The position numbers and the translations under genes are program-made. The notes beneath the pieces are model-generated. The model worked only from the letters and a program-made list of their open reading frames with translations, ran no database searches and was not told the origin of the DNA. A stretch of 36,228 bases of DNA from Candidatus Saccharimonadota bacterium (GTDB lineage: Bacteria; Patescibacteriota; Saccharimonadia; Saccharimonadales; Saccharimonadaceae), in contig JAFWMT010000001.1 in NCBI GenBank assembly GCA_017545525.1, forward strand, positions 1 through 36,228. Reading direction: 5' to 3'. How positions within the stretch are numbered: the first letter of the stretch is position 1; every line of letters begins with the position of its first letter. Shown here in pieces: positions 30,535 to 36,228 of this stretch.

Positions 30535-30609
30535 GGAGCCGATGGCAGGGATCGAACCTGTGACCTGCTCGTTACGAATGAGCTGCTCTACCAACTGAGC
30601 TACATCGGC
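30534..30609 (-). tRNA. tRNA-Thr (anticodon CGU)
   Basis: Cloverleaf on the minus strand: acceptor GCCGATG/CATCGGC, D-stem GCTC/GAGC, anticodon loop TTCGTAA (CGT, reading ACG), T-loop TTCGATC, discriminator T and encoded CCA. Two stem positions are A-C mismatches: 31-39 in the anticodon stem and 49-65 in the T-stem. It lies between partial copies of itself and is probably read from the promoter at 30691-30699. Confidence 0.9.
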
Positions 30610-30639
30610 ACTAGTTAAACTGTTATAAGGTGCATTCGT

Positions 30640-30684
30640 CGAATGAGCTGCTCTACTATCATAATTAGGAGCTACATCGGCACT
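30640..30684 (-). pseudogene. tRNA-Thr 5'-half fragment with altered D-loop
   Basis: Identical to the tRNA in two blocks: 30669-30684 (acceptor 5' strand and D-stem) and 30640-30656 (D-stem 3' strand and anticodon stem 5' strand up to CATTCG). The D-loop is longer and different. It stops at the anticodon and ends in the palindrome CATTCG-T-CGAATG. It lies exactly at the start of the predicted transcript, between the promoter and the intact tRNA. Confidence 0.75.
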
Positions 30685-30690
30685 CCTATC

Positions 30691-30699
30691 ATTATATCA
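30691..30699 (-). promoter_or_regulatory. extended -10 promoter of the tRNA-Thr region
   Basis: Minus-strand TGATATAAT; its TGA is the stop codon of rel (30697-30699). Transcription should begin near 30684, at the 5'-half fragment. Confidence 0.7.
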
Positions 30700-32175
30700 T
30701 ACTTTATGGGATTTATGGGGGTTTTTAGGGTTAGGTTCTGGTGAATGATGTTCGCGGTTCTCGCGATTTAGGTAATGGAGTAGTTTTGAACGAGCGTGGG
30801 AGGTGAAAATTTTGCCAAGCCAGGACTGTTTTGGAGTCTGGTTTTTGGATGTCAAAATTTCGACAATGTCGCCTTGTTCTAGTTTTTTGTTCAGGTTGGA
30901 CATTTTTCCATTAATTTTTACGCCAACAACATGGTCGCCAATTTCAGAATGGAGCTTGTAGGCAAAGTCGAGAGGCAAAGCACCTTTCGGAAGATCAATA
31001 ATGTCTCCTTTAGGGGTATAAACAAAGATTTTGTCGGCAAAAAGATTGATTTTCAATTTTCTTAGATCAACTTTTTTACCCTCACGCAAACGAGCGGCAG
31101 TCATTTGTAGCTCAGAAATCCAAAGTAAGTTAGTCGGTAAGTGTTCAATCTTCCCTTTTTTATAATTTTCGGTTAATTTTTGTTCATTATAGTAGAAGCT
31201 GGCAGCAAGACCACGTTCGGCATACTCATGCATTTCTTTTGTACGGATTTGAAATTCGACAACGCGTTTGTCTTTGGTGATCACGGTTGTATGAAGCGAT
31301 TGATAGCCGTTTTGTTTCGGCATGGCAATATAGTCTTTAATTCGACCGTTCATCGGGGTATATAGAGAGTGAATAATGCCGAGAACAAGATAACAATCTG
31401 TAATGTCGTCAACAATTACTCGAAGAGCAGTCAAATCGTAAATTTCGTTAATGTTTTGGTTATGTTTGGCAAGTTTTTTGTGAAGGGAGTAAACTGACTT
31501 CACGCGACCGGAGATTTTAAATTTAATTTTCTCTTTTTTTAAGGCTTTTGAGACTTCTTCTTCGATTTTTTGCAGAGATTTTTCGGCGGACTTATTATAT
31601 TTTTCGATTAATTCTTTTAATTCGGCATAGCGTTTCGGGTCGACATATTTAAACGATAAATCGGCCATCTCAACCCTTAACAACCCCATGTTTAAACGGT
31701 CGGCAAGCGGGGCGAAAACTTCGAGAGATTCTTTGGCAATTTTTTTCTGTTTATCGGGAGGAAGAGCGGAAAGAGTGCGGAGATTATGGAGACGGTCGGC
31801 AAGTTTAATGATCAAAACTCGAATATCGGCACCGAGCGCAATCATAAGTCTCAGAAAATTGTCTTTCGTAGCGGGAAGATAAGTATCAATATCGCGCATG
31901 CCGTTACGGGCGGTAGAAAGCTTTGTCACGCCATCGACTAGAAAGGCAACTGATTCGCCAAAATCCCGACGAATATCATCAAGGGTTAAGCCGGTATCTT
32001 CAACCGTGTCATGCAGAATGCCGGCGATGATAGTATCTTCGTCCATGCCCCATTCTTCGAGGATTTTTTTAACAGCGAGAGGATGAACGATATAAGGCTC
32101 ACCGGTTTTACGAAATTGGCCCTCATGGGCTTCCTTCGCAACAGCGACAGCTTTTTCAATGCGCTCTTTGTTCAT
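30697..32175 (-). CDS. rel: RelA/SpoT-type (p)ppGpp synthetase/hydrolase, short form
   Basis: Makes and breaks the alarmone (p)ppGpp. 492 aa. Hydrolase HD domain: FRKTGEPYIVHPLAV, AGILHDTVEDT (H55-D56) and ADRLHNLRTL. Synthetase domain: EIYDLTALRVIVDD, GRIKDYIAMPKQNGYQSLHTTVI. TGS domain: DKIFVYTPKGDIIDLPKGALPLDFAYKLHSEIGDHVVGVKINGK. It stops soon after TGS, so the helical, zinc-finger and ACT regions of long Rel (over 700 aa) are missing, and ribosome-dependent control may differ. Leaderless-type start: TGCTATAAT, 7 nt, ATG 32175; that -10 contains the parB stop. Confidence 0.95.
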   Translation of the reverse strand: MNKERIEKAVAVAKEAHEGQFRKTGEPYIVHPLAVKKILEEWGMDEDTIIAGILHDTVEDTGLTLDDIRRDFGESVAFLVDGVTKLSTARNGMRDIDTYLPATKDNFLRLMIALGADIRVLIIKLADRLHNLRTLSALPPDKQKKIAKESLEVFAPLADRLNMGLLRVEMADLSFKYVDPKRYAELKELIEKYNKSAEKSLQKIEEEVSKALKKEKIKFKISGRVKSVYSLHKKLAKHNQNINEIYDLTALRVIVDDITDCYLVLGIIHSLYTPMNGRIKDYIAMPKQNGYQSLHTTVITKDKRVVEFQIRTKEMHEYAERGLAASFYYNEQKLTENYKKGKIEHLPTNLLWISELQMTAARLREGKKVDLRKLKINLFADKIFVYTPKGDIIDLPKGALPLDFAYKLHSEIGDHVVGVKINGKMSNLNKKLEQGDIVEILTSKNQTPKQSWLGKIFTSHARSKLLHYLNRENREHHSPEPNPKNPHKSHKV

Positions 32176-32182
32176 ATTTTTT

Positions 32183-32191
32183 ATTATAGCA
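32183..32191 (-). promoter_or_regulatory. extended -10 promoter of rel (leaderless)
   Basis: Minus-strand TGCTATAAT. The TAA stop of parB (32184-32186) lies inside TATAAT. 7 nt to ATG 32175. Confidence 0.75.
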
Positions 32192-33023
32192 AGTTTTCAA
32201 TCAATTTTTTCAATTCAACGCTGTTTTTGCATCTGAAAGTAAGCGAGCGGCCGTGGATGAGGGCGGTGGCGTTATATTTCGCAGTAAGAGCATTTTCGTC
32301 TTTTATATATTCTCCGCGTTTAATTGCAGCGGCACTAGATTTCTTCTTCGTTTCAGCAAAGTAGCGTTCAACTTTTCGGGCAGTCCAGCCTTCTTCAACG
32401 ATTTTCGGGAGGATTTTTTGAATGGTCTTTTCGTCACGTGAAACGAGTGGGCGCATGACGCCTTCGCTAATCTTTTCTTTAACCATGATTTTTTTAGCTT
32501 CTTCGGGCAGGCTAAGTAAACGTAAAGTGTTTTGAATAGTGGTTTCGCTCTTTCCTACTTTGGCGGCGATATCTTCGGTACTTAAATTAAACTGGTTTTT
32601 TAATTTTGCGTAAGCGGTCGCGAGTTCGATTGCGTTCAAATCCTCACGCTGAGCGTTTTCGATGATGGATAATTCAAGACGATTTTGAGAATCTAGGGTT
32701 CGCACAATCGCAGGGATTTTTTTCAGACCAGCAATTTTCGAAGCACGCCACCGACGTTCGCCGGCAACAATTTTATATTTACCATCTTCTTTTGTAACGA
32801 CAATGGGCTGCAGAACGCCGTGCTCTTTAATCGAAGCAGCGAGAGCTTCGAGGGCCTCTTTATTAAAATCTCGGCGAGGCTGTTCCTCATCGCGTACAAT
32901 CTCGTCAAGCTTTATTTCTTTTAGCTGGCTTTCCTTTTTATCCTCAAGCGCTGTAGGGTCAAACTCGTCGTCAATTAACTCCGTTGGGATTAATGATTCG
33001 AAACTTCTACCTAAACCTTTCAT
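32184..33023 (-). CDS. parB: chromosome partitioning protein ParB
   Basis: CTPase clamp that loads at parS and acts with ParA in chromosome segregation. 279 aa. The N-terminal ParB/Sulfiredoxin domain has EIKLDEIVRDEEQPRRDF, LAASIKEHGVLQPIVV and VAGERRWRASKIAGLKKIPAIV (GERRxRA CTP motif), then ELSIIENAQREDLNAIE. The HTH follows: TEDIAAKVGKSETTIQNTLRLLSLPE. It overlaps parA by four bases (ATGA) with AAAGGA upstream, so it is coupled. The first 40 residues are acidic. A likely parS lies within its own gene. Confidence 0.96.
   Translation of the reverse strand: MKGLGRSFESLIPTELIDDEFDPTALEDKKESQLKEIKLDEIVRDEEQPRRDFNKEALEALAASIKEHGVLQPIVVTKEDGKYKIVAGERRWRASKIAGLKKIPAIVRTLDSQNRLELSIIENAQREDLNAIELATAYAKLKNQFNLSTEDIAAKVGKSETTIQNTLRLLSLPEEAKKIMVKEKISEGVMRPLVSRDEKTIQKILPKIVEEGWTARKVERYFAETKKKSSAAAIKRGEYIKDENALTAKYNATALIHGRSLTFRCKNSVELKKLIENLL
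32430..32445 (-). promoter_or_regulatory. candidate parS site inside parB
   Basis: The minus strand holds GTTTCACGTGA, 11 consecutive matches to the consensus TGTTTCACGTGAAACA; 12 of 16 overall. It encodes VSRD of ParB. In B. subtilis a parS also lies within the parB homologue spo0J. Confidence 0.55.
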
Positions 33024-33790
33024 TTTGTCCTTTCCTCCACTTCTTTAGTAAATTCTTTGTAGGCTTTGGCGCCTTTGCTAAACTTATCGTAAGCGCCGAC
33101 AGGAACGCCGTGAGATGGAGCTTCGGCGACGCGAACGTTGCGTGGAATTGTCGTTTTAAAGGTTAAATCTTTAAAGTATTTCTTAATTTCGGCGTAAACC
33201 TGGGATGAGAGAGAGGTTCTCTTGTCGTACATGGTCGCGAGCACACCAAGGAGCTTCAAGTTCGGATTAGCCTGTTTCATGACAAGTTTCATTGATTCGA
33301 GCAGTTGAGCAACACCTTCTAGGGCGTAGAATTCGGTTTGAACTGGTAAGAGAAGATAGTTACTCGCAATCATGCCGTTTACAGTTAATAATGAGAGCGA
33401 CGGAGGCGAATCAATAATAATGTAATGATAATTCGCTTCTATATCACGAATTGCATCACGAAGACGCACGAATTTGCGCGTCATACCAGTAATCTCGACT
33501 TCAGCGTTGGCGAGTTCTGGCGTCGCAGGAGCAAGATCGAAATTCTTGTATTTAGTCGGGCGGATAATTTCGGATAAATTTGCCTTATTTAAAATCACCT
33601 CGGTCATAGTTGAACCAAGAGAGGGGTCGTTCTTATCAACGCCGAGACCGCTAGTAGCGTTTCCCTGCGGATCGAAGTCTATCAACAAGGTTTTCTTCTT
33701 ATCTTTCGCGAGATAATAAGCGAGATTGACAGCGGTCGTAGTTTTCCCTACGCCACCTTTCTGGTTGGTTACACATATTACCTTCGCCAT
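33020..33790 (-). CDS. parA: chromosome partitioning ATPase ParA
   Basis: Walker-type ATPase that moves or anchors ParB-bound origins. 256 aa. Deviant Walker A KGGVGKTTTAVNLAYYLA (residues about 10-27), LLIDFDPQGNATSGLG, and Walker B HYIIIDSPPSLSLLTVNGM, with PVQTEFYALEGVAQLL. No N-terminal HTH, so it is the chromosomal Soj type. It precedes parB with an ATGA overlap. Near-leaderless start: TGCTATAAT, 10 nt, ATG. The presence of parAB suggests the origin of replication may be near, but no dnaA or origin is in the window. Confidence 0.96.
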   Translation of the reverse strand: MAKVICVTNQKGGVGKTTTAVNLAYYLAKDKKKTLLIDFDPQGNATSGLGVDKNDPSLGSTMTEVILNKANLSEIIRPTKYKNFDLAPATPELANAEVEITGMTRKFVRLRDAIRDIEANYHYIIIDSPPSLSLLTVNGMIASNYLLLPVQTEFYALEGVAQLLESMKLVMKQANPNLKLLGVLATMYDKRTSLSSQVYAEIKKYFKDLTFKTTIPRNVRVAEAPSHGVPVGAYDKFSKGAKAYKEFTKEVEERTK

Positions 33791-33800
33791 AATACTTAAG

Positions 33801-33809
33801 ATTATAGCA
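33801..33809 (-). promoter_or_regulatory. extended -10 promoter of parA-parB
   Basis: Minus-strand TGCTATAAT, 10 nt before ATG 33790; leader of about 3-4 nt. It lies just after the T-rich tail of the rod-like element. Confidence 0.7.
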
Positions 33810-33830
33810 TAAAAAAGAAAAAGTAGCTAG

Positions 33831-33995
33831 AATATATGAGTTGGGCTTCCTCAACGGGTGAAACCTGCATCAAGATAAAAATTACAACGGATTAGGCGGA
33901 TTTGTTCGAAAATTACAGTTTTCTCACAAATCCGTAACCGTTGTAATTTTTATATGAGCGGTTTCACATGTTTCGGAGAGCCCAACTCATATATT
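33831..33995 (-). repeat. 165-nt rod-like inverted repeat after rplU
   Basis: Nested perfect arms: 33831-33847 with 33979-33995 (17 bp), 33858-33865 with 33960-33967 (8 bp), 33875-33890 with 33938-33953 (16 bp), 33897-33905 with 33926-33934 (9 bp), 33908-33912 with 33919-33923 (5 bp). That is about 55 bp separated by internal loops. CTAG at both ends extends the base and includes the rplU stop. A T-rich tail (TTTTTCTTTTTT on the minus strand) follows, so it may be a giant terminator, a stable RNA or a MITE-like insertion. Confidence 0.85.
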
Positions 33996-33996
33996 C

Positions 33997-34305
33997 CTAG
34001 GCGATTTTTGTGATTTCGATTTCAGTGTATTTCTGGCGGTGGCCAGTTTCTTTGTGGACACGTTTTTTCGCTTTGTAACGAATTACGCGGATTTTATCAC
34101 CCTTAACTTCAGGCGTTTTAACTTTAGCTGAAACTTTTACGCCCTTTACCGTAGGAGTGCCGACGGTCGTTTTATCGCCATCGATTACGAGTAAAGCGTC
34201 AAGTTCGAGCTCTTTAGTTCCTTCCGGGAGGAGGTCCACCCGTAGGGTCTCTTTTTCGGCGACGAGATACTGCTTCCCGCCGACGAGAATGACTGCTTTT
34301 TTCAT
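33997..34305 (-). CDS. rplU: 50S ribosomal protein bL21
   Basis: 102-aa 50S protein, normal length. AVILVGGKQYLVAEKETLRVDLLPEG, the VGTPTVKGVKVSAKV strand and KIRVIRYKAKKRVHKETGHRQKYTEIEITKI are diagnostic. AAGGAA before ATG; promoter TGGTATAAT at 34330-34338. The usual partner rpmA (bL27) does not follow; the gene runs straight into the rod-like inverted repeat, with its TAG stop in the base of that stem. Confidence 0.97.
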   Translation of the reverse strand: MKKAVILVGGKQYLVAEKETLRVDLLPEGTKELELDALLVIDGDKTTVGTPTVKGVKVSAKVKTPEVKGDKIRVIRYKAKKRVHKETGHRQKYTEIEITKIA

Positions 34306-34329
34306 ATAATTCCTTTATTAATTCGTTCT

Positions 34330-34338
34330 ATTATACCA
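34330..34338 (-). promoter_or_regulatory. extended -10 promoter of rplU
   Basis: Minus-strand TGGTATAAT; its TAA (34331-34333) is the stop codon of the LPNTG protein. Leader of about 18 nt with AAGGAA. Confidence 0.75.
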
Positions 34339-35680
34339 TATCACTTGGTTTTTGGGAAGAGCCCTCGGTAGTTTTTTCAGTTTTGTCTTCGAGCTCTTTG
34401 CTTTCTTTAGCAATTTGTTCATCTTTACCGGTGACTTCGTTTTCGGCAGTTTTGAGAGTCTTTTTAGTGCGATAGAAGTAGTAGCCTGCTCCACCGATAC
34501 CAATGATGACGATGATTGCCATAATAATCTCAAGCGGACCGGTATTAGGAAGCTCGTCGGGAGTGCCTGGAGTATCGGGTTCACAGCTACGTGTTACGGT
34601 GATTTTAACCTTGTCATGAATAGTGCCATTAGCGGTACTGGCGCCAGCTAAATTATAAACAACTGTGTCGCCACAAGGAAACTTATCCATATCGTCTTCT
34701 ACTTTAACTTGATAAGTGGCGATAGCTTGCTGGTCGGACGCGTAATCCCCAATATTAAGACCGTCTCCGAAAAGACCTTCTGAACTTTCGTTTCCTTCAG
34801 ACGTAGGAGTAGCAAGATAAGTGGAACCCGGAATGCTAACTAGGCCATCGCCTAACTTATCGTATAAAACTACGCCATTCTGGATGGTAGTGCCAGTGTT
34901 ATGATAACGGATTTTGAAATCTAGAGTATCGCCTGGTTTTGCAGAGATATATTGACTATAATCATTATCGCTGCCAGTTACCTTACCGGTTTTTTCCATG
35001 TAAAAACCTGGCTGATCAACTTTAATCTGGAAAGTAACGTACCCGGCATATTCGTTACAACCTGGAATAACACCCCAATAATTATCATAATAGGCAAGAA
35101 ATACTCCTTGATCATCCCAAAGTGCAGCATCACTTAACACTTTGCCGTTGCTAGAACCACCGTTATGGATAACAGCAGAGCCGTCTACATAACGTAGGTA
35201 GACAATTTCGTCGGTGTGAAGAAAAGCAGTATCCCAGACTTCAGAAGGATTGGAATTAGTAGCAGAGATGATACCCTTAATGACGGCAGCTTCGCCAGCA
35301 TCGACGGCTTCAGGAGCCTCCATGCGCAAACGAACATTGTTGGCAATACCAGAGCCATCACTGTTAGTATCGCCACCGGCGTTATTATGATAGTAAACAT
35401 ATACTTCATATGTTTTGCCAGCTTCAATATCGACATTATCAGAATAAGTATCTCCGGTGCCATATTCACGTACGCGAACAAAATTACGTTCATCACCAAT
35501 AGTTGGATTATCGGCCATAGAATTGAAAGTAGGTTCGTAAGCCGGATTATCCCAAGTATAGGTGGTACGTTCTGGGCCCCATGTAGCGTTCTCTGCATTA
35601 GCTTGATAATTAGTGAGTGTTACTACTCCAACTAGAGCTAGAATGACGCTAGCAGTGAGTTTTATTTTGGTAAATTTCAT
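34331..35680 (-). CDS. LPNTG-anchored surface protein with a DUF11-like repeat
   Basis: 449 aa, signal peptide (MKFTKIKLTASVILALVGVVTLTNYQANA). The ectodomain has two beta-rich units: one with VDIEAGKTYEVYVYYHNNAG, the other with DYSQYISAKPGDTLDFKIRYHNTGTTIQNGVVLYDKLGDGLVSIPGST, a DUF11/SipW-type conserved-repeat pattern. Linker PDTPGTPDE, sortase motif LPNTG (377-381), a 22-residue membrane segment, then an unusually long 46-residue charged tail (RTKKTLKTAENEVTGKDEQ...); ordinary sortase substrates end with a few basic residues. AAGGAG site before ATG. It follows another low-complexity protein gene by 11 nt, probably in one operon. Likely a host-facing or pilus-like protein; function unknown. 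Confidence 0.88.
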   Translation of the reverse strand: MKFTKIKLTASVILALVGVVTLTNYQANAENATWGPERTTYTWDNPAYEPTFNSMADNPTIGDERNFVRVREYGTGDTYSDNVDIEAGKTYEVYVYYHNNAGGDTNSDGSGIANNVRLRMEAPEAVDAGEAAVIKGIISATNSNPSEVWDTAFLHTDEIVYLRYVDGSAVIHNGGSSNGKVLSDAALWDDQGVFLAYYDNYWGVIPGCNEYAGYVTFQIKVDQPGFYMEKTGKVTGSDNDYSQYISAKPGDTLDFKIRYHNTGTTIQNGVVLYDKLGDGLVSIPGSTYLATPTSEGNESSEGLFGDGLNIGDYASDQQAIATYQVKVEDDMDKFPCGDTVVYNLAGASTANGTIHDKVKITVTRSCEPDTPGTPDELPNTGPLEIIMAIIVIIGIGGAGYYFYRTKKTLKTAENEVTGKDEQIAKESKELEDKTEKTTEGSSQKPSDMV

Positions 35681-35691
35681 TTTACTCCTTT

Positions 35692-36228
35692 CTATTGCCC
35701 ACCGTTATTAAATATATTTGCTAATTCTTCTTGTGTACGTTCCACGTTTTCGCCAGCGCCACTCTGGTTGCTTGTGTCAACCGTCGGTTGTACGACCGTA
35801 TTGGCATTGTCTGCCTCAACAGCTTCTGGATGGTTGGCATTAGTTTCTGTAGGATCGAAGGTTGATGCGACTCCTGCTTCCGCATCAGTAACTTCTTGTG
35901 GCGTAGCTTCGCCACCCTCGCCTTCGCGAACGACCTGTTCGCCTGAAGATGGATCAACTAATGGTTCATTGTCGACGGTTACGCCTTGATTCTCCGCGAT
36001 GGCTTCGCTGCCTGGTGCGGCATCTGGGACACCATGTTCTTGTTCCATGGTATTATTATTTACTTCACTACCCGGGTCAGCGTCTGAGGCGTTGTTCTCT
36101 TCAGTAGCTTCGCGCTCCGTATCGCCCTCGGTATTTTCGGTGGGGCCCATTTGCTGTTGGTCGTCACCAGCATGAGTTTCAGAACCTTTACCGCGGTCTG
36201 GTGGAGTTGGGGTAGGGGTAGGGGTAGG
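35692..36228 (-). CDS. Pro/Thr-rich acidic protein, C-terminal part (cut by window edge)
   Basis: The frame stays open to the right edge, so only the last 178 residues are seen; an internal Met at 36150 is not the start. At the edge the sequence is a (PT)n run, then PPDRGKGSETHAGDDQQQ, then a long Glu/Asn/Ala/Thr-rich region with repeats such as DADPGSEVNNN and DAAPGSEAIAENQG. It ends ERTQEELANIFNNGGQ. No membrane segment or LPxTG is in this part. It lies 11 nt before the LPNTG gene on the same strand. It looks like a disordered linker of an exported or envelope protein, but its N-terminus is needed to say. Confidence 0.75.
   Translation of the reverse strand, partial: PTPTPTPTPPDRGKGSETHAGDDQQQMGPTENTEGDTEREATEENNASDADPGSEVNNNTMEQEHGVPDAAPGSEAIAENQGVTVDNEPLVDPSSGEQVVREGEGGEATPQEVTDAEAGVASTFDPTETNANHPEAVEADNANTVVQPTVDTSNQSGAGENVERTQEELANIFNNGGQ

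Noticed and set aside
30697-33023. UGA recoding to Gly as in some CPR bacteria
   Set aside because: UGA ends rel, parA and the site-2 protease at the expected family ends, and no in-frame UGA is needed within conserved genes.
33858-33967. GTGAAACC and GGTTTCAC in the rod element as parS halves
   Set aside because: Each half fits 7 of 8 bases, but they are about 100 nt apart and in the wrong order; they are simply paired arms. The site inside parB is better.
36148-36150. ATG 36150 as the start of the last gene
   Set aside because: The frame continues open through (PT)n to the window edge and there is no ribosome site before this Met.
1-36228. CRISPR array, insertion sequence or prophage
   Set aside because: No regularly spaced repeats, transposase, integrase or phage structural genes were seen.

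Overview
The window looks like chromosome of a very reduced, low-GC bacterium of the Candidate Phyla Radiation, most likely Candidatus Saccharibacteria (TM7). The reasons are trimmed versions of universal genes (ThrS starting at its editing domain, a Rel protein without an ACT region, a short MiaA), many extended -10 promoters almost touching start codons, sortase-type (LPNTG) surface proteins, a conjugation-type ATPase standing alone, and almost no metabolic genes. UGA is used as a stop (rel, parA, site-2 protease), so the recoded Absconditabacteria/Gracilibacteria are unlikely. The lineage is inferred from gene content; no 16S sequence beyond its first bases is present.

Layout. Positions 1-1500: 5' end of a leftward 16S rRNA gene and its promoter, which lies in the end of a secreted, membrane-anchored repeat protein. 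1567-6187: gyrB-gyrA operon. 6221-7783: iscS and iscU, tail to tail. 7791-11089: a membrane-anchored VirD4/TraG-like ATPase with two small neighbours. 11100-12240: an RNA-rich interval with a structured region of unknown nature, tmRNA, and a candidate small RNA with a perfect consensus promoter. 12329-15248: comM/yifB and a divergent glycerophosphodiesterase-like protein. 15259-16751: infC-rpmI-rplT-rpmB translation operon. 16755-17132: RNase P RNA. 17142-18591: RimK ligase with a RimB-like retropepsin. 18637-19650: Nudix-RNase HI fusion preceded by an unknown 132-nt structured RNA. 19648-24975: site-2 protease, MBL-like protein, winged-helix protein, miaA, thrS, AEC transporter. 25006-27030: racemase-like protein and a deoxyribosyltransferase-like/HD fusion. 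27041-30390: tRNA-Val, TetR-like regulator, GT2 glycosyltransferase with membrane partners. 30414-30699: tRNA-Thr(CGU) flanked by partial copies of itself. 30697-33809: rel, parB, parA. 33831-36228: a 165-nt rod-like inverted repeat, rplU, an LPNTG surface protein and the end of another Pro/Thr-rich, acidic protein cut by the window edge.

Two expression habits run through the window. First, about eleven genes have a TGnTATAAT-like box only 6-10 nt before the start codon, so their mRNAs should be leaderless or nearly so; operon-internal genes and some others use ordinary Shine-Dalgarno sites. Second, at five places the stop codon of one gene is itself part of the extended -10 box of the next transcript (16S rRNA, the 19.6-kb structured RNA, the tRNA-Thr region, rel and rplU).

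The best candidates for undescribed biology are the rod-like element at 33831-33995, the small RNA at 12100-12205, the structured RNA at 19504-19635, the exact 15-nt motif shared by the comM and surface-protein promoters, the tmRNA with a non-canonical T-loop, and the deoxyribosyltransferase-like/HD fusion. No CRISPR array, transposase or prophage gene was seen.
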